From contig CANGHH010000006.1 in the NCBI GenBank assembly GCA_947453725.1, positions 1 through 64,000 on the forward strand: a stretch of DNA of 64,000 nucleotides, read 5' to 3'. The stretch comes from Betaproteobacteria bacterium (lineage in GTDB: Bacteria; Pseudomonadota; Gammaproteobacteria; Burkholderiales; Burkholderiaceae_C). Position 1 is the stretch's first letter; each line of letters opens with the position of its first letter. Under the pieces are notes generated by a model that worked only from the letters and a program-made list of their open reading frames with translations, made no database searches and was not told where the DNA came from. The translations under genes and the position numbers were made by a program. This document shows positions 34,477 through 43,224 of the stretch, piece after piece.

Positions 34477-37263
34477 ATGAACAGGCTACTCACCCAGGGC
34501 TTCAGCAGCTTCCTGCGCCGCCGCCGCGCGAAGAAGCATTTCGAGCGCCGGCCCCTGCTGGACACGCTGGTGGCGGTGCCCGCACGCCGGCCCGTCCCCG
34601 GCGCGGCGGCCCTCGGGCAGTCCCTGCTGGCGGCGGCAGCGGACGAGCCGGCCGCGGCGCTCGCGCGTCTGCAGTCGCGGGCCGATGGCCTGGACGCCGC
34701 CGAAGCCGCCCGGCGACGGCTGCGCGACGGCCCCAACGAGGTCCAGCACGAAGCGCCGCTGCCGGGCTGGCTGCGCCTGTGGCACTGCTACCTCAACCCC
34801 TTCAACCTGCTGCTGACGGCCCTGGCGCTGCTGTCCTTCCTGAGCGGCGACGCCAAGGCCACGGTGGTGATCGCGGTGATGGTCGCGCTGAGCGTCGGCA
34901 TCCGCTTCGTGCAGGAGGGCCGCTCGCACCGGGCGGCGGAAGGCCTGCGGGCCCTGGTCAGCAATACCGCCACCGTGCACCGCCCGGCCGGCGCTGCGTC
35001 CGCCGCCGGGTCGCCCGCCGCGCAGGAGATCCCGGTGCGCGACCTGGTGGCCGGCGACGTCGTGGCGTTGTCGGCCGGCGACATGATCCCGGCCGACTGC
35101 CGTCTGCTGACGGCGCGCGACCTGTTCGTCGGCCAGGCGGCGATGACCGGCGAATCGCTGCCGGTGGAGAAGTTCGTGCCCGCCGCTGCCGCGGCGGGCG
35201 CATCCGGCAGCGGTCCGCTGGACCGCCTGAACCTGGTCTTCATGGGCACCAACGTCGTTTCCGGCACCGCCACCGCGCTGGTCGTGGCCACCGGTGCGCG
35301 CAGCTATTTCGGCACCCTGGCGGCGCACGCCACCGCCACCGAGGTGGCACCCAACGCCTTCCAGGCCGGCGTCAACAGTGTCAGCTGGCTGCTGATCCGC
35401 TTCGCGCTGGTGATGGTGCCCATCGTCCTCGTGGTCAATGGTGTGACCAAAGGCGACTGGCTCGAAGCCTTCCTGTTCGCGCTGTCGGTGGCCGTGGGGC
35501 TGACACCCGAGATGCTGCCGATGATCGTCACCAGCACGCTGGCCAAGGGCGCGGTGAGCCTGTCGCGCAAGCAGGTGGTGGTCAAGCGGCTGGACGCGAT
35601 CCAGAACTTCGGCGCGATGGACATCCTGTGCACCGACAAGACCGGCACGCTGACCCAGGACAAGGTCGCGCTGGCCCGCCACGCCGACGCCTACGGCCAG
35701 GACACCGACGAGGTGCTGAACTTCGCCTACCTCAACAGCCACTACCAGACCGGGTTGAAGAACCTGCTCGACCGCGCGGTGCTGGACCATGTCGAACTGG
35801 CGGCCGAGTTGCAGTTGAAGGACGCCTACCGCAAGGTCGACGAGATTCCGTTTGACTTCGAGCGCCGGCGCATGTCGGTGGTGGTGGCCGCGCTGGTGGC
35901 CGGCCAGGACCACCACCACGAGCTGATCTGCAAGGGTGCGGTGGAAGAGGTTCTGGCCGCCTGCACGCAGGTGCGCACCCAAGACCGCACCGATGCCAGC
36001 CTGGACGGCAACCGCACGATGCCGACCCAGCCACTCGACGCCGCGCTGCTGGCGCGAACCCAGGCGGTCACGGCGGCGCTGAACGCCGAGGGCCTGCGCG
36101 TGGTGGCGGTGGCCGTCAAGACGCTGCCGCCCAGCCAGACCAGGTACACGGTGGCCGACGAGACCGGGCTGACGCTGATCGGCTACATCGCCTTCCTCGA
36201 CCCGCCGAAGGAATCGGCGGCGCCGGCGCTGCAGCAGCTGGCGGCCCACGGCGTCACGGTCAAGGTGCTGACCGGTGACAACGATCTCGTCACCCGCCAG
36301 GTCTGCCGCCAGGTCGGCCTGCCGGCCGATGCCGTGCTGCTGGGCTCGCAGGTGGAGGCGCTGGACGACCGCGCGCTGCAGGCCGCCGCGGCGTCGCACA
36401 GCATCTTTGCCAAGCTGACGCCGCTGCACAAGGAGCGCGTCGTGCGCGCGCTGCGCGCCAGCGGCCATGTGGTCGGCTTCATGGGCGACGGCATCAACGA
36501 CGCGCCGGCGTTGCGCGCCGCTGACATCGGCATCTCGGTGGACAGCGCGGTGGACATCGCCAAGGAGGCCGCCGACATCATCCTGCTGGAGAAGAGCCTG
36601 CTGGTGCTGGACGACGGCGTGGTCGAAGGCCGCACCACCTTCTGCAACATGCTGAAGTACATCCGCATGACAGCCAGCTCCAACTTCGGCAACGTGCTGT
36701 CGGTGCTGGTGGCCAGCGCCTTCCTGCCTTTCCTGCCGATGCTGCCGTTGCAGCTGCTGGTGCAGAACCTGCTGTACGACATCGGCCAGACCGGCATCCC
36801 CTTCGACAAGGTCGACGCCGAGCTGGTGACCAAACCGCTGAAGTGGAACCCGACCGACATCGGCCGCTTCATGCGCTTCTTCGGGCCGATCAGCTCGCTG
36901 TTCGACCTCATCACCTTCGCCGTGATGTGGTGGGTCTTTCACGCCAACAGCATCGCCCAGCAGGCGCTGTTCCAGACCGGCTGGTTCGTCGTCGGCCTGC
37001 TGACGCAGACGCTGGTGGTGCACATGCTGCGCACGCCCAAGCTGCCTTTCGTGCAGAGCCGTGCCGCCGCGCCGCTGCTGGTCATGACGCTGGCGATCAT
37101 GGCCCTGGGCCTGTGGCTGCCGCTGGGACCGCTGGCCGGCTACTTCAAGTTGCAGGCCCTGCCGGCGGGCTACCACGGCTGGCTGGTGGGCATCCTGCTG
37201 GCCTACTGCACGCTGACCACCGTCATGAAGCGCCTCTACATCCGCCGCTATGGCTGGCAGTGA
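34477..37263 (+). CDS. mgtA: magnesium-translocating P-type (P3B) ATPase
   Basis: The product is 928 residues, the length of MgtA/MgtB. The P-type signature CTDKTGTLTQD places the phosphorylated Asp387; TGES (actuator), MLTGDN-like VLTGDNDLVTRQV and MGDGINDAPALR are all present. The PEMLPMI membrane segment (about 347-353) and NFGNVLSVLVASAFLPFLPM fit the P3B Mg2+ transporters. The N-terminus is basic (FLRRRRAKKHF). It imports Mg2+ at the inner membrane. It is divergent from the BON/Usp pair and followed by no co-directional gene. The family call is strong; mgtA versus mgtB is not resolvable. Confidence 0.93.
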   Translation: MNRLLTQGFSSFLRRRRAKKHFERRPLLDTLVAVPARRPVPGAAALGQSLLAAAADEPAAALARLQSRADGLDAAEAARRRLRDGPNEVQHEAPLPGWLRLWHCYLNPFNLLLTALALLSFLSGDAKATVVIAVMVALSVGIRFVQEGRSHRAAEGLRALVSNTATVHRPAGAASAAGSPAAQEIPVRDLVAGDVVALSAGDMIPADCRLLTARDLFVGQAAMTGESLPVEKFVPAAAAAGASGSGPLDRLNLVFMGTNVVSGTATALVVATGARSYFGTLAAHATATEVAPNAFQAGVNSVSWLLIRFALVMVPIVLVVNGVTKGDWLEAFLFALSVAVGLTPEMLPMIVTSTLAKGAVSLSRKQVVVKRLDAIQNFGAMDILCTDKTGTLTQDKVALARHADAYGQDTDEVLNFAYLNSHYQTGLKNLLDRAVLDHVELAAELQLKDAYRKVDEIPFDFERRRMSVVVAALVAGQDHHHELICKGAVEEVLAACTQVRTQDRTDASLDGNRTMPTQPLDAALLARTQAVTAALNAEGLRVVAVAVKTLPPSQTRYTVADETGLTLIGYIAFLDPPKESAAPALQQLAAHGVTVKVLTGDNDLVTRQVCRQVGLPADAVLLGSQVEALDDRALQAAAASHSIFAKLTPLHKERVVRALRASGHVVGFMGDGINDAPALRAADIGISVDSAVDIAKEAADIILLEKSLLVLDDGVVEGRTTFCNMLKYIRMTASSNFGNVLSVLVASAFLPFLPMLPLQLLVQNLLYDIGQTGIPFDKVDAELVTKPLKWNPTDIGRFMRFFGPISSLFDLITFAVMWWVFHANSIAQQALFQTGWFVVGLLTQTLVVHMLRTPKLPFVQSRAAAPLLVMTLAIMALGLWLPLGPLAGYFKLQALPAGYHGWLVGILLAYCTLTTVMKRLYIRRYGWQ

Positions 37264-37406
37264 GCGGGCTGCTCATGCCGACGGCGATGCACAGCAAGGT
37301 GCTGCGGCGTTCGGCAAGAACTTCGGGCCGAAGGACAGCGTCGAGGCCGGCTGGAATGAAAAACGCGCCCGGCTCGCGAGAGCCGGGCGCGTCGGGCAGC
37401 GGTTCT
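37264..37406. other. short convergent intergenic region after mgtA
   Basis: This space carries the strong hairpin at 37363-37392 and no gene. Short plus-strand frames across it are low quality and overlap the minus-strand small gene. Confidence 0.5.
37363..37392 (-). terminator. intrinsic terminator of the 46-residue peptide gene
   Basis: A 13-bp perfect stem (ACGCGCCCGGCTC / GAGCCGGGCGCGT, loop GCGA) is followed on the minus strand by TTTTTC. It lies 14 bp beyond the stop of the small ORF at 37407, as expected for its own terminator. Read on the plus strand it could also stop mgtA transcripts, though without a T-run. Confidence 0.8.
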
Positions 37407-37547
37407 TCAGCGCTGCTGGACGGCCGTGCTGCAAGCCTTGACCAGAACGGCCAATGGGGTCGCCGCGAAAACTTCGCGCAGCAAGGACAAAGGCACGATC
37501 GGGGCAGCGGGCTTGTAGGTGCGCGAATTCAGGGTCAGGTTGGACAT
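37407..37547 (-). CDS. 46-residue peptide of unknown function with its own promoter and terminator
   Basis: The product begins MSNLTLNSRTYKPAAPIVPL and continues SLLREVFAATPLAVLVKACS to TAVQQR. The C-terminal half is an amphipathic, moderately hydrophobic helix (about residues 18-40) with one Cys; the N-terminus is polar. It is flanked by a near-consensus promoter (37585-37613) and a strong intrinsic terminator (37363-37392), so a transcript of about 220 nt is expected. No clear Shine-Dalgarno is visible, and the RNA might instead act as a small RNA. A longer in-frame start at 37613 overlaps the promoter and is rejected. No family is recognised. Confidence 0.6.
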   Translation of the reverse strand: MSNLTLNSRTYKPAAPIVPLSLLREVFAATPLAVLVKACSTAVQQR

Positions 37548-37584
37548 GGTGAAGCTCGAGAGTTGAAAATTCTGTCTTGGACGA

Positions 37585-37613
37585 ATAATGCGGGTAAACC
37601 CCCGATCTGTCAA
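37585..37613 (-). promoter_or_regulatory. near-consensus sigma-70 promoter of the small peptide gene
   Basis: On the minus strand a perfect -35 TTGACA (37608-37613) is 17 bp from CATTAT (37585-37590). The start would be near 37578, about 30 nt before the ATG at 37547. This is the best-matching vegetative promoter seen in the window. Confidence 0.75.
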
Positions 37614-37708
37614 TACCCATCTGCGACGCCGAGGCGTTCTGGCCGGAGCGGCACGCCGCGCAGGGCGCCCCGCGTGAACTTTTTCCTCATCAGGGCTTAC
37701 CCGAGTCG

Positions 37709-37722
37709 TTGACCCGGGTCAA
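37709..37722. promoter_or_regulatory. Crp/Fnr-type palindrome upstream of oxlT
   Basis: TTGACCCGGGTCAA is a perfect 14-bp palindrome of the TTGA-N6-TCAA class bound by FNR-like proteins. An almost identical site lies at 39979-39994 beside the local Crp/Fnr gene, which supports this being its operator in the oxalate regulon. Confidence 0.65.
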
Positions 37723-37957
37723 GAGTCTCCCGGACCGAAAGTCAGACATTGCGGGCAGGCCCGGCGAGCGACGGCACGGCGGGCAGGGCGCTGACAACCG
37801 GACCCGGCGGGTTCGGTCGAGCGGGAGCCCAGGCCTGTGGTTCAGGCGCCGGTCTCTCCTGCTCAGGCGCCTGTATGGCTGTAACCCCACACCGCTTTGC
37901 GAATCCGCCAAGGTTGCGGACAGGCGGAGCGTTTTCAAGACAAGTCTGGAGATCCGA

Positions 37958-39253
37958 ATGAATCGACCCCTTGATGCTGTGCCAGGCAACGCAGGCGCAG
38001 CCGGCGCTGCCGCGCAGGCCCCTTCGTACCGCTGGGCTCAACTGGTCATGGGCATCGTCTGCATGGCGATGATCGCCAACCTGCAGTACGGCTGGACGCT
38101 GTTCGTCAACCCGATTTCCGACAAGTACGGCTGGAGCCGCGCCGCCATTCAGGTCGCGTTCACGATCTTCGTGCTGACCGAGACCTGGCTGGTGCCGATC
38201 GAAGGCTATCTGGTGGACCGTTTCGGCCCGCGTCCGGTGGTGATGGTGGGCGGCATCCTGTGCGGCCTCGGCTGGGTCATGAACTCCTATGCCGACACGC
38301 TGACCATGCTGTACATCTCGGCAGCCGTCGGCGGTGTCGGCGCCGGTGCGGTCTACGGTACCTGCGTGGGCAATGCGCTGAAGTGGTTCCCGGACCGCCG
38401 CGGTCTGGCGGCCGGCTTGACGGCGGCCGGCTTCGGCGCGGGTTCGGCGTTGACCATCATCCCGATCTCGGCCTACATCAAATCCAGCGGCTATGAAGCG
38501 GCCTTCTTCTATTTCGGCATCGGCCAGGGTCTGGTGGTTTTCCTGCTGTCGTGGTTCCTGACCCGTGCGCCGAAGGCCGAGAAGATGGCCATTTCGACGA
38601 TCAACGTGCAACAGTCCAAGCGCGAGTACAGCCCCGGTGAAGTGGTGCGCAAGCCGGTGTTCTGGGTCATGTACCTGATGTTCGTGATGGTCGCTGCCGG
38701 CGGTCTGATGGCCACCGCGCAACTCGGCCCGATCGCCAAGGACTTCAAGATCGGCGACGTGCCGGTGAACATCATGGGCCTGATGCTGCCGGCGCTGACC
38801 TTCGCGCTGGCCATCGACCGGGTGCTGAATGGTCTGACCCGTCCCTTCTTCGGCTGGGTCTCTGACCAGATCGGCCGCGAGCCGACGATGTTCATCGCCT
38901 TCGCCCTCGAAGCCGTCGGCATCCTGGCCCTGTACACCTTCGGCCAGAACCCGGTGGCCTTCGTGATCCTCACCGGTCTGGTGTTCTTCGCCTGGGGTGA
39001 GATCTACAGCCTGTTCCCGTCGACCTGCGCCGACACCTTCGGCACCAAGTACGCGGCGGCCAACGCCGGCTTGTTGTACACGGCCAAGGGCACGGCCTCG
39101 CTGCTGGTGCCGCTGTCCAGCGTGCTGGCCACCGCCACGGGCAGCTGGCACGCGGTCTTCATCGTCGCCAGCATCATGAATGCCACCGCCGCGCTGCTGG
39201 CCTGGTTCGTGTTGCGCCCGATGCGCAAGAAGCACATGGCCCTGCCGGCCTGA
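37958..39253 (+). CDS. oxlT: oxalate/formate antiporter, major facilitator superfamily
   Basis: The product is 431 residues from ATG 37958 (GGAG at 37948-37951). About 12 membrane segments are visible; the MFS loop motif VDRFGPRPVVMVGG follows TM2-3 and WVSDQIGREPTM lies in the second half. The segments YGWTLFVNPISDKYGWSRAAIQVAFT and FFAWGEIYSLFPSTCADTFG (in parts) are hallmarks of OxlT-type carriers, which exchange external oxalate for internal formate. It lies next to oxc and frc, which make that formate. An FNR-type palindrome precedes it and an intrinsic terminator follows, so it is a separate transcript. Confidence 0.93.
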   Translation: MNRPLDAVPGNAGAAGAAAQAPSYRWAQLVMGIVCMAMIANLQYGWTLFVNPISDKYGWSRAAIQVAFTIFVLTETWLVPIEGYLVDRFGPRPVVMVGGILCGLGWVMNSYADTLTMLYISAAVGGVGAGAVYGTCVGNALKWFPDRRGLAAGLTAAGFGAGSALTIIPISAYIKSSGYEAAFFYFGIGQGLVVFLLSWFLTRAPKAEKMAISTINVQQSKREYSPGEVVRKPVFWVMYLMFVMVAAGGLMATAQLGPIAKDFKIGDVPVNIMGLMLPALTFALAIDRVLNGLTRPFFGWVSDQIGREPTMFIAFALEAVGILALYTFGQNPVAFVILTGLVFFAWGEIYSLFPSTCADTFGTKYAAANAGLLYTAKGTASLLVPLSSVLATATGSWHAVFIVASIMNATAALLAWFVLRPMRKKHMALPA

Positions 39254-39270
39254 CCGATCGCTGAAGTCGA

Positions 39271-39303
39271 AACGGGCGGTGCCGCGAGGCGCCGCCCGTT
39301 TTT
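39271..39303 (+). terminator. intrinsic terminator of oxlT
   Basis: The arms AACGGGCGGTGCC and GGCGCCGCCCGTT (one G-U pair) with loop GCGA are followed by a T-run. It lies 17 bp after the oxlT stop and before the 3' end of the convergent Crp/Fnr gene. Confidence 0.85.
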
Positions 39304-39322
39304 CATGGCCTGGCGCCTGGCT

Positions 39323-39931
39323 TCAGATCACGCCCCGCTTGCGCAGACGGCTCAGCGTCTCGGCCGACAGGTTGAGGTGCGAAGCCAGCTGCTTCTGCGG
39401 AATGCGGTCGACCAGGTCGGGCCGCTTGCGCAGGAAGCGGTGCACGCGGCCTGGCGCGTCGAGCAGGTGCAAGGTGATGGTGTGGCCCATGACTTCGGTC
39501 ATCAGCCGCATCACGGTGCTCTCGAAGAGTTCCTTCGTGGGCTTGTGCCGCTCCAGGAATTCGACCCACTGCGGCATCGGTATGCGCGCCACGCGGGCCT
39601 TGGTGACGCAGACGATGCCGTAGGGGGTGGGCGTGCCCATGCGCCAGGCGGCGTAGCTGGTTTCCATGTCGCCTTCGGCAGCGAAGCGCAGGATCATTTC
39701 CTTGCCCTCGGCGTTGCACACCACGCGCTTGAGCACGCCGCTGAGGATGAAGTACTGCTCCATCTCGCGCACCCCCTGGTGCAGCAGGAAGTCGCCCTTG
39801 TTGCCTTCGACGATCAGCAGGTGTGATTCCAGTTCGGCACGGTCGGACTCGGGCATGCCCTTGAGCACCTCGTTGTGCTGCAACTCGACGCGGATGACGT
39901 TCTGTTCAGGGTGGCTTGAAAGCGGAATCAC
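39323..39931 (-). CDS. Crp/Fnr family regulator, likely controller of oxalate genes
   Basis: The product is 202 residues. A cyclic-nucleotide-binding-like beta-barrel (about 15-120) and a dimer helix precede the winged HTH (QKQLASHLNLSAETLSRLRK). The recognition helix has Glu191, Ser194 and Arg195, the E-x2-S-R pattern by which FNR reads TTGA. Only Cys72 and Cys108 occur, so it cannot hold an FNR-type [4Fe-4S] cluster, and the cAMP-binding residues are not obvious; the signal is unknown. It is divergent from oxc across a 184-bp gap with a TTGACC palindrome, and is probably autoregulated and a regulator of oxc-frc and oxlT. Confidence 0.9.
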   Translation of the reverse strand: MIPLSSHPEQNVIRVELQHNEVLKGMPESDRAELESHLLIVEGNKGDFLLHQGVREMEQYFILSGVLKRVVCNAEGKEMILRFAAEGDMETSYAAWRMGTPTPYGIVCVTKARVARIPMPQWVEFLERHKPTKELFESTVMRLMTEVMGHTITLHLLDAPGRVHRFLRKRPDLVDRIPQKQLASHLNLSAETLSRLRKRGVI

Positions 39932-39961
39932 AGGGGCGGCCGGCGCAGTGTTTGGCCTCGC

Positions 39962-39967
39962 ATTCTA
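39962..39967 (-). promoter_or_regulatory. -10 element of the Crp/Fnr gene
   Basis: On the minus strand TAGAAT is a strong -10 hexamer, 31 bp before ATG 39931. Its -35 position (about 39985-39990) falls inside the palindrome at 39979-39994, so a bound regulator would shut off its own gene. Confidence 0.5.
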
Positions 39968-39978
39968 GTTTTTCGAAA

Positions 39979-39994
39979 GTTGACCGCGGTCAAC
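39979..39994. promoter_or_regulatory. Crp/Fnr-type palindrome between the regulator and oxc
   Basis: GTTGACCGCGGTCAAC is a perfect 16-bp palindrome that shares TTGACC-N2-GGTCAA with the oxlT site. Its centre is about 42 bp before a likely oxc transcription start (from the -10 at 40017-40022), the class II activation position for FNR/CRP proteins. Confidence 0.7.
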
Positions 39995-40016
39995 GGAGAA
40001 AACCGGCTCGACCAAC

Positions 40017-40022
40017 CATAGT
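40017..40022 (+). promoter_or_regulatory. -10 element of the oxc-frc operon
   Basis: CATAGT matches TATAAT at four of six positions and lacks a normal -35; instead the TTGACC palindrome sits centred at about -42. This layout suggests activator dependence. The predicted start near 40029 gives an 87-nt leader. Confidence 0.45.
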
Positions 40023-40115
40023 CTCGCCTCGCGCCAGGGCCCGTGTTCCTTTGTCGAGCACCCCGCAGGCCCCGGCTGCAGCGACAAGAAATTCAATCGA
40101 CGGAGAGACTCCACC

Positions 40116-41846
40116 ATGACGACCGAAACGCAAGCCCTGGCCCCAGCCGCAGAGCTGACCGACGGGTTCCACCTGGTCATCGATGCGCTCAAGCTGAACG
40201 GCATCGACACCATCTTCGGTCTGCCTGGCATTCCCATCACCGACCTGACGCGCAAGGCGCAGGGCGAGGGCATGCGCGTGATCTCTTTCCGCCACGAGCA
40301 GCATGCGGGCAACGCCGCCGCCGCCGCCGGTTTCCTGACGCAGAAGCCGGGCATCTGCCTGACGGTGTCGGCGCCGGGCTTCCTGAACGGCCTGACCGCG
40401 CTGGCCAACGCCACCACCAACTGCTTCCCGATGATCCTGATCAGCGGCTCTTCAGAGCGCGAGATCGTCGACCTGCAGCAGGGTGACTACGAAGAGATGG
40501 ACCAGCTGGCCATCGCCAAGCCGCTGTGCAAGGCCGCCTTCCGCGTGCTGCACGCCGAAGACATCGGCGTGGGCGTCGCGCGCGCCATCCGTTCGGCGCT
40601 GTCGGGTCGCCCGGGCGGCGTCTACCTCGACCTGCCGGCCAAGCTGTTCTCGCAGACCATGCCGGCCGACAAGGGTCTGAAGTCGCTGATCAAGGTCGTC
40701 GACCCGGCGCCGCGCCAGCTGCCCGCGCCCGACACCGTGGCCCGCGCGCTGGACCTGCTGAAGGGCGCCAAGCGCCCGCTGATCCTGCTCGGCAAGGGCG
40801 CCGCTTACGCCCAGGCCGACGACGCGGTCAAGGCCCTGGTCGAGAAGACCGGCATCCCCTACCTGCCGATGTCGATGGCCAAGGGCCTGCTGCCCGACAC
40901 CCACGCGCAGTCGGCCTCCGCTGCCCGTTCCTACGTGCTGGCCGAAGCCGACGTGGTGCTGCTGGTCGGTGCCCGTCTGAACTGGCTGCTGTCGCACGGC
41001 AAGGGCAAGACCTGGGGTCAGGACAAGGGCGCCAAGCGCTTCATCCAGATCGACATCGCGCCGACCGAGATCGACAGCAACGTGGCCATCGAAGCCCCGC
41101 TGATCGGCGACATCGGCTCCTGTGTGCAGGCCCTGCTCGACGGCATGGGTGACGACTGGGTCAAGGCGCCGGCCGACTGGGTTGGTGGCATCACCGACCG
41201 CAAGGACAAGAATCTGACGAAGATGGCTGCCACGCTGGCGCTGAACCCGTCGCCGATGAATTTCCACAGCGCGCTGGGCGCGATCCGCGAGATCGTCAAG
41301 GCCAACCCCGACGCCATCGTCGTCAACGAAGGCGCCAACACGCTGGACTTCGCGCGCAGCATTGTCGACATGTACAAGCCGCGCAAGCGGCTGGACGTCG
41401 GCACCTGGGGGATCATGGGCATCGGCATGGGTTACGCCGTGGCCGCCGCGGTGGTCACCGGCGAGCAGGTCATCGCCATCGAAGGCGATAGCGCCTTCGG
41501 CTTCAGCGGCATGGAAGTCGAAACCATCTGCCGCTACAACCTGCCGATCTGCGTGGTGGTCTTCAACAACAACGGCATCTACCGCGGCATCGACGTCAAC
41601 CAGAGCGGCGGCACCGATGTGGCGCCGACGGTGTTCGTCAAGAACGCGCGCTATGAAATGATGATGCAGGCCTTTGGCGGCGTCGGCGTCGTCGCCAACA
41701 CCCCGGCCGAACTGAGCCTGGCGCTGAACGAAGCCATCGCCAGCGGCAAGCCGACATTGATCAACGCGATCATCGACGAGACGGCCGGCACCGAGAGCGG
41801 GCGCATCACCAGCCTGAACCCGACCGCTGGCGCCAGCAAGAAGTAA
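40116..41846 (+). CDS. oxc: oxalyl-CoA decarboxylase
   Basis: The product is 576 residues, the family length. It is a thiamine-diphosphate enzyme converting oxalyl-CoA to formyl-CoA and CO2. Seen are the N-terminal [15 protein letters not shown] with the ThDP-activating Glu, a central nucleotide-binding-like domain, and the ThDP/Mg2+ motif [20 protein letters not shown] from residue 457 with FNNNGIYRG near 483-491. The segment [18 protein letters not shown] is characteristic of oxalyl-CoA decarboxylases rather than acetolactate synthases. It lies 24 bp before frc, with which it forms the core oxalate cycle. Confidence 0.95.
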   Translation: MTTETQALAPAAELTDGFHLVIDALKLNGIDTIFGLPGIPITDLTRKAQGEGMRVISFRHEQHAGNAAAAAGFLTQKPGICLTVSAPGFLNGLTALANATTNCFPMILISGSSEREIVDLQQGDYEEMDQLAIAKPLCKAAFRVLHAEDIGVGVARAIRSALSGRPGGVYLDLPAKLFSQTMPADKGLKSLIKVVDPAPRQLPAPDTVARALDLLKGAKRPLILLGKGAAYAQADDAVKALVEKTGIPYLPMSMAKGLLPDTHAQSASAARSYVLAEADVVLLVGARLNWLLSHGKGKTWGQDKGAKRFIQIDIAPTEIDSNVAIEAPLIGDIGSCVQALLDGMGDDWVKAPADWVGGITDRKDKNLTKMAATLALNPSPMNFHSALGAIREIVKANPDAIVVNEGANTLDFARSIVDMYKPRKRLDVGTWGIMGIGMGYAVAAAVVTGEQVIAIEGDSAFGFSGMEVETICRYNLPICVVVFNNNGIYRGIDVNQSGGTDVAPTVFVKNARYEMMMQAFGGVGVVANTPAELSLALNEAIASGKPTLINAIIDETAGTESGRITSLNPTAGASKK

Positions 41847-41870
41847 TCACTGTCCCCTACGGAGCACACC

Positions 41871-43142
41871 ATGAGCAACAGACCCCTCGAAGGCATCAAG
41901 ATCATCGACTTCACCCACGTGCAGGCCGGCCCGGCCTGCACCCAGATGTTGGCCTGGTTCGGCGCCGACGTGATCAAGGTCGAGCGTCCCGGTTCGGGCG
42001 ACGTGACCCGCAGCCAGCTGCGCGACATCCCCGATGCCGACGCGCTGTACTTCACGATGCTCAACAGCAACAAGCGCTCGCTGACGCTGGACACCAAGAA
42101 GCCCGAAGGCAAGCTGGTGCTCGAGAAGATGATCAAGGAAAGCGACGTCATGGTCGAGAACTTCGGTCCGGGCGCGCTCGACCGCATGGGCTTCACCTGG
42201 GAGTACATCCAGAGCCTGAACCCCGGCATGATCCTGGCGTCGGTCAAGGGCTTCAGCGACGGCCACCACTACGAAGACCTGAAGGTCTACGAGAACGTGG
42301 CGCAGTGCGCTGGCGGCGCGGCCTCGACCACCGGCTACTGGAAGGGCGAGAACTCGGGTCCGACCATCTCATCGGCCGCCCTGGGCGACAGCAACACCGG
42401 CATGCACCTGGCGATCGGCATCCTGACCGCTTACATCGGCAAGCAGAAGACCGGCAAGGGCCAGAAGGTGGCCGTGTCCATGCAGGACGCCGTGCTCAAC
42501 CTGTGCCGCGTCAAGATGCGTGACCAGCTGCGCCTGGACCGCATCGGCTACCTCGAAGAGTACCCGCAGTACCCGAACGAGATGGACGCTTTCAAGGACG
42601 GCGTGGTGCCGCGCGGCGCCAATGCCGGCGGTGGCGGCCAGCCGGGCTGGATCCTGAAGTGCAAGGGCTGGGAGACCGACCCCAACGCCTACATCTACTT
42701 CACCATCCAGGGTCATGCCTGGGGCCCGATCTGCGACGCGCTGAGCAAGCCGGAATGGAAGGACGACCCGGCCTACAACACGCCGCGTGGCCGTCAGCCG
42801 CACATCATGGACATCTTCGCGACCATCGAAGACTTCATCAAGGACAAGACCAAGTTCGAGGCGGTCGACATCTTCCGCAAGTTCGACATCCCCTGCGCCC
42901 CGGTGCTGTCGATGAAGGAACTGCTGAACGACCCGTCGCTGCGCGCCAGCGGCTCGATCGTCGAAGTGCCGCACAAGGTGCGCGGCAGCTACTTCACGGT
43001 GGGCAGCCCGATCAAGTTCTCGGACACCAAGCCCGAAGTGACCGCTTCGCCGCTGCTGGGCGAGCACACCGATTCGGTGCTGAGCGAACTCGGCTACAGC
43101 GAATCGCAGATCCAGGAACTGCACGCCGCCAAGGCCGTCTGA
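41871..43142 (+). CDS. frc: formyl-CoA:oxalate CoA-transferase
   Basis: The product is 423 residues, the length of FRC. It is a class III CoA-transferase moving CoA from formyl-CoA to oxalate. The nucleophilic aspartate is Asp173 in [11 protein letters not shown], and the glycine-rich loop [10 protein letters not shown] (about 251-260), which closes over the active site, is complete. The start [20 protein letters not shown] is nearly invariant in the family, and the C-terminal [19 protein letters not shown] block also fits. GGAG lies upstream of ATG 41871. It is co-transcribed with oxc; its product formate leaves by OxlT or is oxidised by the downstream formate dehydrogenase. Confidence 0.95.
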   Translation: MSNRPLEGIKIIDFTHVQAGPACTQMLAWFGADVIKVERPGSGDVTRSQLRDIPDADALYFTMLNSNKRSLTLDTKKPEGKLVLEKMIKESDVMVENFGPGALDRMGFTWEYIQSLNPGMILASVKGFSDGHHYEDLKVYENVAQCAGGAASTTGYWKGENSGPTISSAALGDSNTGMHLAIGILTAYIGKQKTGKGQKVAVSMQDAVLNLCRVKMRDQLRLDRIGYLEEYPQYPNEMDAFKDGVVPRGANAGGGGQPGWILKCKGWETDPNAYIYFTIQGHAWGPICDALSKPEWKDDPAYNTPRGRQPHIMDIFATIEDFIKDKTKFEAVDIFRKFDIPCAPVLSMKELLNDPSLRASGSIVEVPHKVRGSYFTVGSPIKFSDTKPEVTASPLLGEHTDSVLSELGYSESQIQELHAAKAV

Positions 43143-43166
43143 CGGGCTGCGCCGCCCCGGGTAAGT

Positions 43167-43187
43167 GGCGCCAACGGGCGCCGTTTT
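43167..43187 (+). terminator. weak terminator-like hairpin after frc
   Basis: GGCGCC-AACG-GGCGCC followed by GTTTT lies 25 bp after the frc stop. The 6-bp stem is short but all G-C. It may cause partial termination between oxc-frc and the PAS/formate dehydrogenase genes. Confidence 0.45.
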
Positions 43188-43224
43188 CCCTTGATGGACG
43201 GCAACTCAAGACAAGGATGGCACC

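Larger units (their letters stand above)
37548..37957. other. 410-bp regulatory region upstream of oxlT
   Basis: No gene is seen. The region contains, left to right, the small-peptide promoter (minus strand), the TTGACC palindrome at 37709-37722, and a long leader with an inverted repeat (CAGGCGCC at 37843-37850, GGCGCCTG at 37866-37873). If transcription starts some 40 bp after the palindrome, the oxlT mRNA would have a leader of about 200 nt. Confidence 0.5.

Noticed and set aside
34486-37176. Open minus-strand frame of about 896 codons opposite mgtA
   Set aside because: It has no recognisable motifs and biased composition, and the plus strand encodes a complete P-type ATPase.
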